Positions 8,391 through 17,202 of a stretch of DNA of 64,000 nucleotides are shown here, in pieces. The translations under genes and the position numbers were made by a program. Every line of letters starts with the position of its first letter. Position 1 is the first letter of the stretch. The notes beneath the pieces are model-generated. The model was not told the DNA's origin, did no database searches, and saw only the letters and a list, made by a program, of their open reading frames with translations. Origin of the DNA: an uncultured Vampirovibrio sp. (GTDB lineage: Bacteria; Cyanobacteriota; Vampirovibrionia; Gastranaerophilales; Gastranaerophilaceae); assembly GCA_910578465.1 (NCBI GenBank), contig CAJTPW010000001.1:62001-126000 (forward strand), in the 5' to 3' direction.

Positions 8391-8717
8391 ATGACTGAAG
8401 GATTCAGCCCGAAAATCAATTTGAATGACAGAATGGAGCCGTCTAAAATTACGACAAGTCTCTCTCCAATGCGCTTTAAAAGTGTGGAGCAGCCTGAAAC
8501 AACAGACTTTAAGAGTGTTTTTTCAGGTCTTGTTGAAAATTTAAACAGGGAAATGAACGCCCCCGATGAGCTTACAAAGGATGCTATGATGGGAAAAGCG
8601 GATGTTCATGATGTTATGGCGGCCATTGCAAAATCCGAAATTCATTTAAACGTTGCAACGACTGTTGTCGGAAAAGTCATCCAAACGTATGAAAAAATTA
8701 TGCAAATTCAAATCTGA
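8391..8717 (+). CDS. fliE: Flagellar hook-basal body protein FliE
   Basis: FliE links the MS ring to the proximal rod and is an early type III export substrate. The 108-residue protein has the family's C-terminal helical signature: FKSVFSGLVENLN, then GKADVHDVMAAIAKSEIHLNV and KVIQTYEKIMQIQI. The first 30 residues are unstructured. A ribosome site (AAGGAAA) precedes the ATG. It sits between the transglycosylase and fliF, the usual basal-body order. Confidence 0.9.
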   Translation: MTEGFSPKINLNDRMEPSKITTSLSPMRFKSVEQPETTDFKSVFSGLVENLNREMNAPDELTKDAMMGKADVHDVMAAIAKSEIHLNVATTVVGKVIQTYEKIMQIQI

Positions 8718-8869
8718 CATTACCTAATAACGATTTTAATAGTATAATTATTTGTGTAATAAGCTAATTGTATAGTAAATTGTATTGTACCGGTGCAAAT
8801 ATGTATAAAAACTGCGCCTGACGGCAGGGAAAGACCGCAAAAGAAACCAGGAAAGATATAAATTGCCCT

Positions 8870-10579
8870 ATGGATTTTAAAAAGATAATGGAAAATAAAC
8901 CGTTATTTTACGGCATTATAGCAGGTGTTGTTATTCTGCTGCTGCTTGTTGTTATTGTAGGTGTTTCGGTTTCAGCCAATGCAAATTCCAAGCCCGGTGT
9001 TGTAAAAGAAAAGGTTATAAAAGAACCGTATGATCTTTTCACAACGGATAAAATCGGTCAGGCGCTTGAGGTGCAAGCGCTTTTGGCGCGCGAAGGGATA
9101 AAGGTGCAAAGAAGGGTGGACGGTACAAAATCCACGCTTTATCTTGAAAACTATACGCAAAGCGAAAAAGATATGGCTCTTCTTGCAATTGTAAGAAGCG
9201 GCATTGTAGACCAGCATATCGGTCTTGAAATATTTGATAACGGAGATTTTACATCCACAAAAGAAGATAAAAGAATACGTCTTGCGCGTGCAATAAACGG
9301 TGAACTTGCAAGATTAATCAGGAAAATTTCAGGGATTAAGAATGCTCAGGTGTTTATTTCGATTCCTGAACAAAGTTTCTTTGCAAACAAACAGAAACCG
9401 ATAACCGCAACCGTTCAAATCCAGCTTGATGACGGCCAGAGACTTGATAATATGAAGATTAAGGCAATTACAAATCTTCTTCTGGGCGCAGTTCAAGGCT
9501 TGGAGGCTGATAATATTTCAATAACGGATACCAACGGTAATGTGTATAACAGCATTATTGGCGGTGCAAACGACGCCCTCTCAAAGGTTGAAGAAAACGA
9601 TAAATATATGCAGCAAAAAGTTGCGGCACAATTAGACAGACTTGTGGGTAAAGGAAATTATGTTGTAACTGTTTCAACCTTTCTAACGCAGGCCCCAGTT
9701 GAAAAAACAAGCATAATTTATGACCCGCACTCCAAAACTGCCGTAAACGAACAAGGGTTCACGGAAAAACTCGGGGATGTTTCAAACGATTCAAACTCTG
9801 CAACAAACGCCGTGAGCGTATATCTTCCCTACGGGGTTCCCGGGGGCGGTGCAAATTCGACTCAGGACAGAAGATACGTTCGCTCTGCCCATGAAACTCA
9901 ATACGGTGTTTCAAAAACGCAGGTTAACGAATATATGAAAGAAGGGGTAATTGAAGAAATTTCAATCGCTGTTTCTCTTGAACAATCCGCAATTCCTATG
10001 AGTATGACAATTCAGGAGTTGAAAGAATTGATTGCAAATGCCGCAAGCCCTCTTGTTGACCCTGAAAATGTTTCAATTGCTTTTGTTGAAACAAATTCTC
10101 CGATTTTAGCTCCGGATAGTCCAAACCAGCTGCCAAAACCTGAAGAATCAGGAAACCCGTGGTGGGTTGTAGGTCTGGCGCTTTTGATCGGGCTTGGCTT
10201 TGGCTTAAAACATATAGCACAAAAGGTAAGGCAGGAAGCTGAACGTCAGGAAGAAGAGCTTGAGCTTTTAAGACAAAAAACGGAAGAACAGGAAAAGCAG
10301 CTTAAAGATGTGAATATGAAGGCGGCAGAGCTTATACAAAAACAGGCCCAAATGGCGCAAAATCTTATTGAACAGCAAAATATGCAGATGATACAGGCGC
10401 AACAGGCAGCACAGGCCGCAATGGCGCAAAATGCCGCACCCGCTGCCGCGCAAACGGCACAAACCGCAAGGCGCCCTGTTGATATTAATGATGAAATCAG
10501 AGAGCTTTCAATGGATTTTAATGATATGGATGAAAACCTTGCTGTTGAAAAATTGAAAAACTGGATTGAAACAAACTAG
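8870..10579 (+). CDS. fliF: Flagellar M-ring protein FliF
   Basis: FliF builds the MS ring in the inner membrane, around the export gate. The 569-residue protein has an N-terminal membrane helix (about 12-35), YscJ/FliF ring-building motifs in the periplasmic part (PYDLFTTDKIGQALEVQALLAREGI; AINGELARLIRKISGIKNAQVFISIPEQ), and a second membrane helix near 428-445 (WWVVGLALLIGLGFGL). The Gln/Ala-rich cytoplasmic tail ends VEKLKNWIETN, as in FliF tails that bind FliG. The 152-base leader after fliE is longer than other spacings in the cluster, and the ribosome site (CAGGAAAG) is distant from the ATG. Confidence 0.95.
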   Translation: MDFKKIMENKPLFYGIIAGVVILLLLVVIVGVSVSANANSKPGVVKEKVIKEPYDLFTTDKIGQALEVQALLAREGIKVQRRVDGTKSTLYLENYTQSEKDMALLAIVRSGIVDQHIGLEIFDNGDFTSTKEDKRIRLARAINGELARLIRKISGIKNAQVFISIPEQSFFANKQKPITATVQIQLDDGQRLDNMKIKAITNLLLGAVQGLEADNISITDTNGNVYNSIIGGANDALSKVEENDKYMQQKVAAQLDRLVGKGNYVVTVSTFLTQAPVEKTSIIYDPHSKTAVNEQGFTEKLGDVSNDSNSATNAVSVYLPYGVPGGGANSTQDRRYVRSAHETQYGVSKTQVNEYMKEGVIEEISIAVSLEQSAIPMSMTIQELKELIANAASPLVDPENVSIAFVETNSPILAPDSPNQLPKPEESGNPWWVVGLALLIGLGFGLKHIAQKVRQEAERQEEELELLRQKTEEQEKQLKDVNMKAAELIQKQAQMAQNLIEQQNMQMIQAQQAAQAAMAQNAAPAAAQTAQTARRPVDINDEIRELSMDFNDMDENLAVEKLKNWIETN

Positions 10580-10671
10580 CCCATATTAAAAAATCAGGGT
10601 AAAATAAATATTAAAATGAGAAGAGGGGATTAATTAAAAAATAATACCTGAAAATACCAAGGGGAGCCGTC

Positions 10672-11637
10672 GTGGCGGATGACAAAAGAGTTATAGAAGG
10701 GTTCAGCCCCCAAGATTTTGCAAAAAACCTGGCAGCACAAGCAAGCCAGGTAATTCCTGCTGACATCCAGCCTGCCGACAAAAAGTTTATAATTGATATT
10801 GTTTATAAATTTTGTGTTCTCTCGGGGGATGCCCTTGTAAAAGACGCTGCGCTTAATCTGGATGCGGGGCAGGCTTCTTTAATTACCCAGTTTATAGGCG
10901 AATGGTCTTTCCATAAATCAATTGACCTTTTAAGGGCAAAAATAAATCCGCAGCTTCGTGAAGGTATTTTGCAAAGGGTAGCATTTACGGTCTTTGAAAT
11001 TGCAAAGCAGGCTGTTGTAAAGAAAATGCCGCAAGAGCAAATCATTCCCCTTGTGGAACATCACGTAAACACTTGTTTTAAACAGGCGATTGAAGATTTA
11101 AAGGCAAAAGGGGCGATTGATGAAAAGGCTTCGGATAATGCATTGAATCAATCTAATATTGATTCAATGGCAAAAACGGAGGCTGAAAAAGAATCAGGAA
11201 GTGCAGTCGGTGCTACAATGTCCGATGCAAAAATCTTAAAGCTTGCCTCGCTGGCGCTTTTGATTAAAAATTTTCCGTCCGATAAAATTAAAAACATCAT
11301 AACAAAATTTAACAAGCCCGAGGCTCAGGTTTTAATTCAATATCTTAAAATGCCTGATTTGGAAACCAAGGTGGATAAAGACATAACGGCAAGGTGTATC
11401 GGCGAAATAAGACAGGCGCTTCCCGAGCCGAAGGTTGTAAGTTTTGAGCGGTGTTATAAAAAATTATGTAAAATTGTTAAAAATTCGGATAAAAATGAAG
11501 TTTCTAATATTATAAAAGATGAAAGACCGCAAATTAAAGACTTTGTGCTCTCGCCCTATGTTAAAGACGAAGTCATAATCCCTGCGCATGTTGCGGCGGT
11601 TGTATGCAAACATCTTGAAGAAAAAATTGTACAATAG
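10672..11637 (+). CDS. FliG-position protein, possibly a divergent FliG
   Basis: The 321-residue cytoplasmic, mostly helical protein starts at GTG after AAGGGGAG. It lies between fliF and fliH, exactly where fliG usually is, and has FliG-like length. Near the C terminus IIKDERPQIKDFVLS loosely recalls the E-x-PQ-x-x-A-x-x-L-S motif of FliG middle domains. The usual charged torque-helix signature of FliG is not obvious. It may be a diverged rotor/switch protein or a replacement scaffold that binds the FliF tail. The identity is inference from position and weak motif likeness. Confidence 0.65.
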   Translation: MADDKRVIEGFSPQDFAKNLAAQASQVIPADIQPADKKFIIDIVYKFCVLSGDALVKDAALNLDAGQASLITQFIGEWSFHKSIDLLRAKINPQLREGILQRVAFTVFEIAKQAVVKKMPQEQIIPLVEHHVNTCFKQAIEDLKAKGAIDEKASDNALNQSNIDSMAKTEAEKESGSAVGATMSDAKILKLASLALLIKNFPSDKIKNIITKFNKPEAQVLIQYLKMPDLETKVDKDITARCIGEIRQALPEPKVVSFERCYKKLCKIVKNSDKNEVSNIIKDERPQIKDFVLSPYVKDEVIIPAHVAAVVCKHLEEKIVQ

Positions 11638-11675
11638 AGTTGCTATAATAAACCAAAACATAAAATAAGGCCTGT

Positions 11676-12563
11676 ATGATAATAAGAAGAAGGACGACAC
11701 CCGTACAAAAAGCGTCCGATAACATTGAAAATATTGAAAAAAATAAAGCTTCGCAAGAAATTGCCGAAGCAAAACAAGGTGATGTTCAATATATCGAGTC
11801 TTCAAACCCTATGGAGGAGCCTGTTGAAGGCCCTGTCGTTATGCAAAATACGGCGGAACCCGTAGGGGCTGTCATAACTCAAATGCCCGAGCCTCAGCCC
11901 CCGAAGGTTTTAACTCCTGAAGATGAGATGGCTCAAAAACTTGAAGAAATTGAAAAGATTGATATTACAAGCCTTGAATTTAAAGAAAGGTTTGAAAGGC
12001 GCAGAGGCGAAAGACGCAGAGGCTATAGAAGAATTGATGAGAGAACCCTTGTTTCCCGCGCACAGGAAGAAGCACAAAGTATCAGGGAGCTTGCGGCAAA
12101 GGAAGGGTATAAAAACGGCATTGAAGAAGCGCATACAGAGCTTGAAACACTTAAAGCTTCCCTGTCTGAATTTTTGGGAAGCAAGAAGGAGGCATATGAT
12201 GCCCTATCCGATGATATGCTTGAATTATCTCTTGAAATTGCAAAAAAAATAATTAAAAAAGAAGTGGAATTATCCGACGATATTTTAAAAGGTGTGCTCG
12301 CGGAAGTGTTTGACGAGATTTCATCAAATGAAGAAAAGATAACAATTAAGGTTGCACCTGATGAAGTGGATTTTGCACGTGCTTCAATGCCCGATGTGTT
12401 AAAAAATTCGGCAATTGACGCAAAGATTGTGATTGTTTCGGATGAAGCAATAGAAAAAGGAAGCTGTGTTGTCATAACCTCAAACGGGGTAATTGACGCA
12501 AACTTTTCAACCCAGCTTGCCATAATTCAAAATGCCTTCGGTATCTATAAAGGAGGCAACTAA
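11676..12563 (+). CDS. fliH: FliH/SctL-like export stator protein
   Basis: FliH regulates the type III export ATPase FliI and tethers it to the gate. The 295-residue protein has a Pro/Glu-rich N terminus, a basic ERFERRRGERRRGYRR stretch near residues 106-121, a helical coiled region with EGYKNGIEEAHTELE, and a C-terminal FliH-type domain (LSLEIAKKIIKKEVELSDD; TIKVAPDEVDF; IVSDEAIEKGSCVVITSNGVIDA). Its stop codon overlaps the flhA start as TAATG, which implies translational coupling. No fliI follows within the cluster. Confidence 0.8.
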   Translation: MIIRRRTTPVQKASDNIENIEKNKASQEIAEAKQGDVQYIESSNPMEEPVEGPVVMQNTAEPVGAVITQMPEPQPPKVLTPEDEMAQKLEEIEKIDITSLEFKERFERRRGERRRGYRRIDERTLVSRAQEEAQSIRELAAKEGYKNGIEEAHTELETLKASLSEFLGSKKEAYDALSDDMLELSLEIAKKIIKKEVELSDDILKGVLAEVFDEISSNEEKITIKVAPDEVDFARASMPDVLKNSAIDAKIVIVSDEAIEKGSCVVITSNGVIDANFSTQLAIIQNAFGIYKGGN

Positions 12564-14653
12564 TGGCACAGGCAAAGGGCGGAGCCGCAAATAATCCTAT
12601 ATCTGAAATTGCTCTTGCGGTATTTGTAATTCTCCTAATCTTGATTTTACTTATGGAAATGCCAAATTGGGTTATCAATTTTTCAATTTCATTAAACATA
12701 ACACTTGGAATTGTGCTTTTGATGATATCCCTCTATGTGCAAAAGCCTCTTGAATTGGCTGCTTTTCCTTCAATTATTCTTATCGGAACAATGTTTCGTC
12801 TTGTTTTATCAATCGCCTCCACCCGTCTTATTCTTGCAAAAGGGGATGCGGGGCAGGTAATCGAGGCGTTCGGACAGTTTGTTACGGGCGGGAATATGAT
12901 TGTAGGGGGCGTAATCTTCCTTATTATTACCGTTGTGCAGTTTATGGTAATCACAAAAGGTGCCGAGCGTATCGCCGAAGTTTCCGCAAGATTCGCACTG
13001 GACGCTATGCCGGGTAAACAGATGACAATTGACGCCGATTTTAACGCGGGGCTAATATCTCCCGAAGAGGCCGTAAAACGTCGTGAAGACCTGCAAAGAG
13101 AATCATCGCTCTTCGGTTCAATGGATGGTGCGATGAAATTTGTTAAGGGAGATACGATTGCAGGTATCATTATTACCGTAATAAACATTTTGGGCGGTTT
13201 GATTATCGGGGTTGCGATGAATCAAATGCCGATGGCAGACGCCGTTTCAAAGTATACCGTGCTTACAATCGGGGACGGTTTGTGTTCCCAGGTGCCTTCT
13301 CTTTTAATGTCAATATCATCAGGTATCGTGATGACACGTTCTACTGCGGCCGCAACTTCTTTGGGTAAGGATGTTTCTGCTCAGATTATGTCCAAACCGC
13401 AGAGCTTGTTCTTCGCGTGCGGCTTTTTAATGTTGATTGCTTTGACATCAGGAATTACGGGGCTTCCATGGTGGCCTTTTGTGTTGTTTACTTTAATTAT
13501 AGCGGGCGCAGGTTTTTCCGTGCTTGTAAATCAGGATGTTCAGCAGCAATTAGGGCAGCTGGATGCGGTTAAGCAAAATATGCAGGACCTTGTTAACCCT
13601 AATAAGATGTATGAGCGTCTTGGTGTAGATGTTTTGAGTTTACAGGTCGGGGCGGGGCTTCTGGTTATTGCAGACCCTGATCAGGACGGGCAATTGCTTG
13701 CAAAAATTGCAGCTTTAAGGCAAAGGGTGACGGATGAGCTCGGCTATATCATTCCAAACATCAGAATTATGGACTCTTCTGCTATTGCGGATAATGAATA
13801 TTTAATTGCAATCCGTTCAAATACTGTTGCAACAGGCATGGTGTATCCGGGGAAATTTATGGTAATTGCGGATCAGTGGGAAGCATTGGGTAAAAAAGTG
13901 CCCGATAATGTTATTGTAAGCGTTGACCCGACTTATCAATCTCAGGCTTACTGGCTTGACGGGCAATATATTAATAAAAATGACCGCATAACTGCAGTAG
14001 ATTCGGTTGATGTTATCGTAACCCACCTGCAGGATTGCGTTCGAAAATATGTAGATGAGGTTATGACAAAAACGGATGTTTTAAAGCTTATGGAGCTTGT
14101 TAAATCACAAGACCCGACGCTTGTAAACGACCTTGTGCCGACGATTATTTCCACATCCGATTTAAGAAAAATCTTTGTAAACTTAATTAGAGAAAAAGTT
14201 TCAATTAAAGATATTATATTTATCTTTGAACGTTTATGTGATTATGCAAGGTTTTCAAAAGAGCCTGATATATTATCCGAAAGGCTTCGTGCAGCACTCG
14301 GGCGCCAGATTTGTCTTGCAAATTCAAATAAAGACAAGGTTTTATATGCACTTACGCTTTCATCCGAATGGGAAAAGACACTTGATGATTCCTGCCAGAG
14401 AACAGAGCTTGGTACAATGTTCCTTTTAAACCCGATGCAGGTTCAGGAATTGATTGAAACCACGGCAAATACTTTGATGAAGGCACATCAGGCAGTGGGG
14501 AGCCAGCCTGTAATTCTTTGTTCGCCAAGAATCCGTCTGCCTTTGTATCAAATGCTTGAACGTCATATTCCGACCATTGTTGTAATTTCATACTCTGAGC
14601 TTATAACGGATATTCGCGTTGAAGCCATCGACACAATCGGGGAAGGGTATTAA
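12563..14653 (+). CDS. flhA: Flagellar type III export gate protein FlhA
   Basis: FlhA forms the nonameric cytoplasmic ring of the export gate. The 696-residue protein has about eight membrane helices in residues 10-320 with the conserved FPSIILIGTMFRLVLSIASTR and ISPEEAVKRREDLQRESSLFGSMDGAMKFVKGD-type loop (FHIPEP region). A cytoplasmic domain follows from about 345 and ends IPTIVVISYSELITDIRVEAIDTIGEGY. Length and motif order fit FlhA rather than the shorter virulence SctV variants, and the fliE/fliF neighbours support flagella. It ends the operon, with a terminator 31 bases on. Confidence 0.95.
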   Translation: MAQAKGGAANNPISEIALAVFVILLILILLMEMPNWVINFSISLNITLGIVLLMISLYVQKPLELAAFPSIILIGTMFRLVLSIASTRLILAKGDAGQVIEAFGQFVTGGNMIVGGVIFLIITVVQFMVITKGAERIAEVSARFALDAMPGKQMTIDADFNAGLISPEEAVKRREDLQRESSLFGSMDGAMKFVKGDTIAGIIITVINILGGLIIGVAMNQMPMADAVSKYTVLTIGDGLCSQVPSLLMSISSGIVMTRSTAAATSLGKDVSAQIMSKPQSLFFACGFLMLIALTSGITGLPWWPFVLFTLIIAGAGFSVLVNQDVQQQLGQLDAVKQNMQDLVNPNKMYERLGVDVLSLQVGAGLLVIADPDQDGQLLAKIAALRQRVTDELGYIIPNIRIMDSSAIADNEYLIAIRSNTVATGMVYPGKFMVIADQWEALGKKVPDNVIVSVDPTYQSQAYWLDGQYINKNDRITAVDSVDVIVTHLQDCVRKYVDEVMTKTDVLKLMELVKSQDPTLVNDLVPTIISTSDLRKIFVNLIREKVSIKDIIFIFERLCDYARFSKEPDILSERLRAALGRQICLANSNKDKVLYALTLSSEWEKTLDDSCQRTELGTMFLLNPMQVQELIETTANTLMKAHQAVGSQPVILCSPRIRLPLYQMLERHIPTIVVISYSELITDIRVEAIDTIGEGY

Positions 14654-14683
14654 CAGTCCGCGTTAAAGGTTGTAAAAGGTTGC

Positions 14684-14717
14684 AAAAAAGAGCTCTCAAA
14701 AATCAGAGAGCCCTTTT
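14684..14717. terminator. Terminator between convergent flhA and nucleotidyltransferase genes
   Basis: AAAAGAGCTCTC and GAGAGCCCTTTT pair with one mismatch around a short loop. A and T tracts on the two sides let it act in both directions. Confidence 0.8.
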
Positions 14718-14743
14718 AAAATCGGTGTAAATATTTTTTAGGT

Positions 14744-15898
14744 TTAAACCACTACATTCACACCTTCAATATTTGTTGTGTTTAAGCCTTTTACATAATG
14801 TGCAACGTCAACATCGCTGTGTGCCGCGGCATCTTCATAAAGGCCCAGAGCGCTTTTTGAAGCCAATAATGTTTTGCCGTCAAAATCTTTCATCATTGAA
14901 TGCTGGATTGTATCACGGTCAGCCCCTGCGAAGTTTGACAAGAAATTGCCTTTTTGGAATTCTTTGATTGAACGGTATAAAGCAGCGGGGTCTCCTGCGT
15001 CTTCCCATGTTTGAACCAATTTTACATCACATTTGTCTTTGCCGTATTGTTCCTGAACTTTTGTGCAGGCAGCAGCGAAGTCATAAGGTTCCTTTTCATT
15101 TTTAGCGATAAACATCGGATCTGCTTCGATTTGATCCATCAACCATTCCATAGCTTCAGCCTTAATTACAAACATACCTGTGTTTGCAATACATTTTCCT
15201 GAAGGAGTTTCAAATTCGCGCGCAAGCTCAAGTGTTTTCGGTTTTTCAACAAAGCCGTCAAGCTGCATAACGTCATCATTTTCCGTTGGAACAACTTTTA
15301 GAACGCCGAATTTGTTTACAACTTCTTCGGGGTCACGTTCAACACCGATTAAACCCATTTGTTTTGTCGGATCTTCAATTACATCTTTTACGAAGTAATC
15401 AAGTTCAAACGGTTTATCCGTGTGGAACATGTTGTCGCCGCAGCATACAACCACGTTCTTTTGCGGTTTACCTTGTTCTCTAAGTTTTAGGGCGTTATCA
15501 TAAACTTCTGCAAAAGAGCCTCTTGCAACTTCGGCATTTTTTCTCTGTAAGCCTTTGCCGTCTGCAAAAGGAACGCTCATTGCCATTGCAATGTCAAGCA
15601 TATGGAGATTTTTGCCGTTTGTTAAAGGCAGGCCAAAACTGATTTTATTAACTTCATCTCCCTGTGTTGCTGCAAGTTCTTTAAATCTTGAACCTGCGCC
15701 TGCACCTAAAACATAGAAATCAGTGCCTTTTTTAACATTATCAAAGTCTCTGCATTCCGGTCTTTTTTCGATTGCCGGTTGGAAATTTTTCTTAAACGGC
15801 TTAATTACTTCTTTTTCAACATAATCCCCGTTGTTTTTGGTTGATGTGGTAACATAAACACCCTTAAATGCGGGGGCTTGAATTGCATTGATTCTCAT
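14744..15898 (-). CDS. Sugar-phosphate nucleotidyltransferase-like protein
   Basis: The 384-residue protein has the nucleotidyltransferase core: FYVLGAGAGSRFKELA (GxGxR loop, about 61-76), VVVCCGDNMFHTD (substrate-binding GD, about 150), GFVEKP (about 217) and an ANTGMFVIKAEAMEWL strand. The family activates hexose-1-phosphates as ADP-, UDP- or GDP-sugars for glycogen or envelope polysaccharides; which sugar cannot be told here. The first 60 residues are extra and contain APAFKG, a short motif that recurs in other proteins of this window. A ribosome site (AGGAGAAGG) precedes the ATG. It is a single-gene unit. Confidence 0.8.
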   Translation of the reverse strand: MRINAIQAPAFKGVYVTTSTKNNGDYVEKEVIKPFKKNFQPAIEKRPECRDFDNVKKGTDFYVLGAGAGSRFKELAATQGDEVNKISFGLPLTNGKNLHMLDIAMAMSVPFADGKGLQRKNAEVARGSFAEVYDNALKLREQGKPQKNVVVCCGDNMFHTDKPFELDYFVKDVIEDPTKQMGLIGVERDPEEVVNKFGVLKVVPTENDDVMQLDGFVEKPKTLELAREFETPSGKCIANTGMFVIKAEAMEWLMDQIEADPMFIAKNEKEPYDFAAACTKVQEQYGKDKCDVKLVQTWEDAGDPAALYRSIKEFQKGNFLSNFAGADRDTIQHSMMKDFDGKTLLASKSALGLYEDAAAHSDVDVAHYVKGLNTTNIEGVNVVV

Positions 15899-16374
15899 AA
15901 AAAACCTTCTCCTTTTCTAACAACACATTTTTAAGGTATTTCTATAAGGCCTGTGAAAAATTTTCTTTGCCAAGCAATATAAAATGCAAACAAAAACTTC
16001 ACATTTCTTTACAAAAATTCCTCAACACTATGCAAAATATTTCTAACAACACAAAAATATTGTGCCTAATTATTCTAGCGCAAAAAACAAAAATGTACAG
16101 TTTTAATTATTTGGATTAATGTTGGGTTAAAATCCAAGCTACAGCTTTTCAACAATCTTAAAAGATTTTGGGGTGCAGAAGGTTTGAAATAAGAACACTG
16201 TTGCGAAGCATGTCACTTAAATCTCTCTGATTACAAGTTGATGTGCAACAGACCGCCCTGTGTTTGTTTTAAACCTTTGAAGCGAGAAAATCGACACCAT
16301 ATAAAATTGTAACGGTTTTTTGGTGTCAAATTTATAAAATTATTCCATTTCAGGATTTAGAGCCTGCATTTTAT
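15899..16374. other. 476-base intergenic region with repeat copy and stem-loop
   Basis: This AT-rich stretch lies upstream of the nucleotidyltransferase gene and downstream of rnhB, both on the minus strand. It contains the 84-bp repeat copy 2 (16191-16274) and a stem-loop in which GACACCA (16293-16299) pairs with TGGTGTC (16321-16327). The latter could be the rnhB terminator but lacks a clear T run on the minus strand. No coding region is convincing. Confidence 0.6.
16191..16274 (+). repeat. 84-bp structured repeat, copy 2
   Basis: Inverted relative to the copy at 4236-4319, with the same CTGTTGCGAAGCA and GATGTGCAACAGACCGCCC blocks. CTGTTGC (16198-16204) and GCAACAG (16245-16251) are complementary, so the arms can close a loop of about 40 bases whose sequence varies between copies while the arms are conserved. 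No lectin-like cassette follows this copy. Confidence 0.65.
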
Positions 16375-17202
16375 TTAAAACAACCTCTGTTGTTCAATTC
16401 TTGCATTATCCATCATATTTCTTAAAAAAGTATTTCTGTGATACTTGCAAGGGCCGTATTTTACTATCGCATCCATATGCTCTTTTGAAAGGTAGCCTTT
16501 ATTGTGTTTCCATCCGTACATAGGAAATTCCTTATCAAGTTTTATCATAAACTCATCTCTTGAAACCTTGGCTAAAATACTTGCCGCTGCAATGGAAGCG
16601 GATTTCGCATCTCCTTTGATTACTGTTTTTTGCGGAAATTCATATCCTCGAATTTTGTTGTTCCCGTCTGCAAGCACAATACAGGTTGTTCTAATCTGCC
16701 CCACAACATCCATACACGCCCGCCGCATAGCTTCGCAGGTCGCATTTAAAATGTTGATTTTATCAATCATATCTTCATCAATCGGCTGAATTGAATAAAA
16801 AGTATTTTCTAAAATTTTTGGAAACAGGGCTTTGCGTGTTTTTTCGGTTAACTGTTTTGAATCGTTCAGTTCGTTTAATTCCTGAATTAATTCTTCAATT
16901 CTTTTGTAATCTTTTCTATCATACAGGCCGCCTTGAATACTTTCCGATTCGTCATTTAAAAAAGGCGTACTCTTAAAACACACTGCCGCAGCATAAATCG
17001 GCCCTGCAGCGGGGCCTCTTCCCGCTTCATCGGTTCCTATGACATTTCTGCATTTTGAAACCTTTAGCTGTTCAATATCAAATTCGAATAAATCTTTCAA
17101 ATCCGCCTTGTTTCCTGTATTTAGCGGGCTTTTTAGTGTTTTATCCTTTCTGTTTTCAAATTGTTCCCCTGTAAGTTTAAATTCAGCATTCTCCATATTC
17201 AT
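16375..17202 (-). CDS. rnhB: Ribonuclease HII
   Basis: RNase HII removes ribonucleotides and RNA primers from DNA hybrids. The GTDEAGRGPAAGP motif (near residue 58) holds the first acidic metal ligands; further ligands lie in IVLADGNNKIRG and AKVSRDEFM. The 275-residue length exceeds the usual 200-220 because of a 50-residue Lys/Glu-rich N-terminal extension. The first ATG (17202) overlaps the end of ylqF by 20 bases, which points to translational coupling; ATG 17196 is an alternative. The ylqF-rnhB adjacency is common in bacteria. Confidence 0.95.
   Translation of the reverse strand: MNMENAEFKLTGEQFENRKDKTLKSPLNTGNKADLKDLFEFDIEQLKVSKCRNVIGTDEAGRGPAAGPIYAAAVCFKSTPFLNDESESIQGGLYDRKDYKRIEELIQELNELNDSKQLTEKTRKALFPKILENTFYSIQPIDEDMIDKINILNATCEAMRRACMDVVGQIRTTCIVLADGNNKIRGYEFPQKTVIKGDAKSASIAAASILAKVSRDEFMIKLDKEFPMYGWKHNKGYLSKEHMDAIVKYGPCKYHRNTFLRNMMDNARIEQQRLF

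Noticed and set aside
8740..8869. Possible riboswitch (cyclic-di-GMP or cobalamin type) in the leader before fliF
   Set aside because: GGTGCAAAT and CCGCAAAAG strings recall such RNAs, but I could not fit the conserved core and pairing of any known class. A covariance-model scan would settle it.
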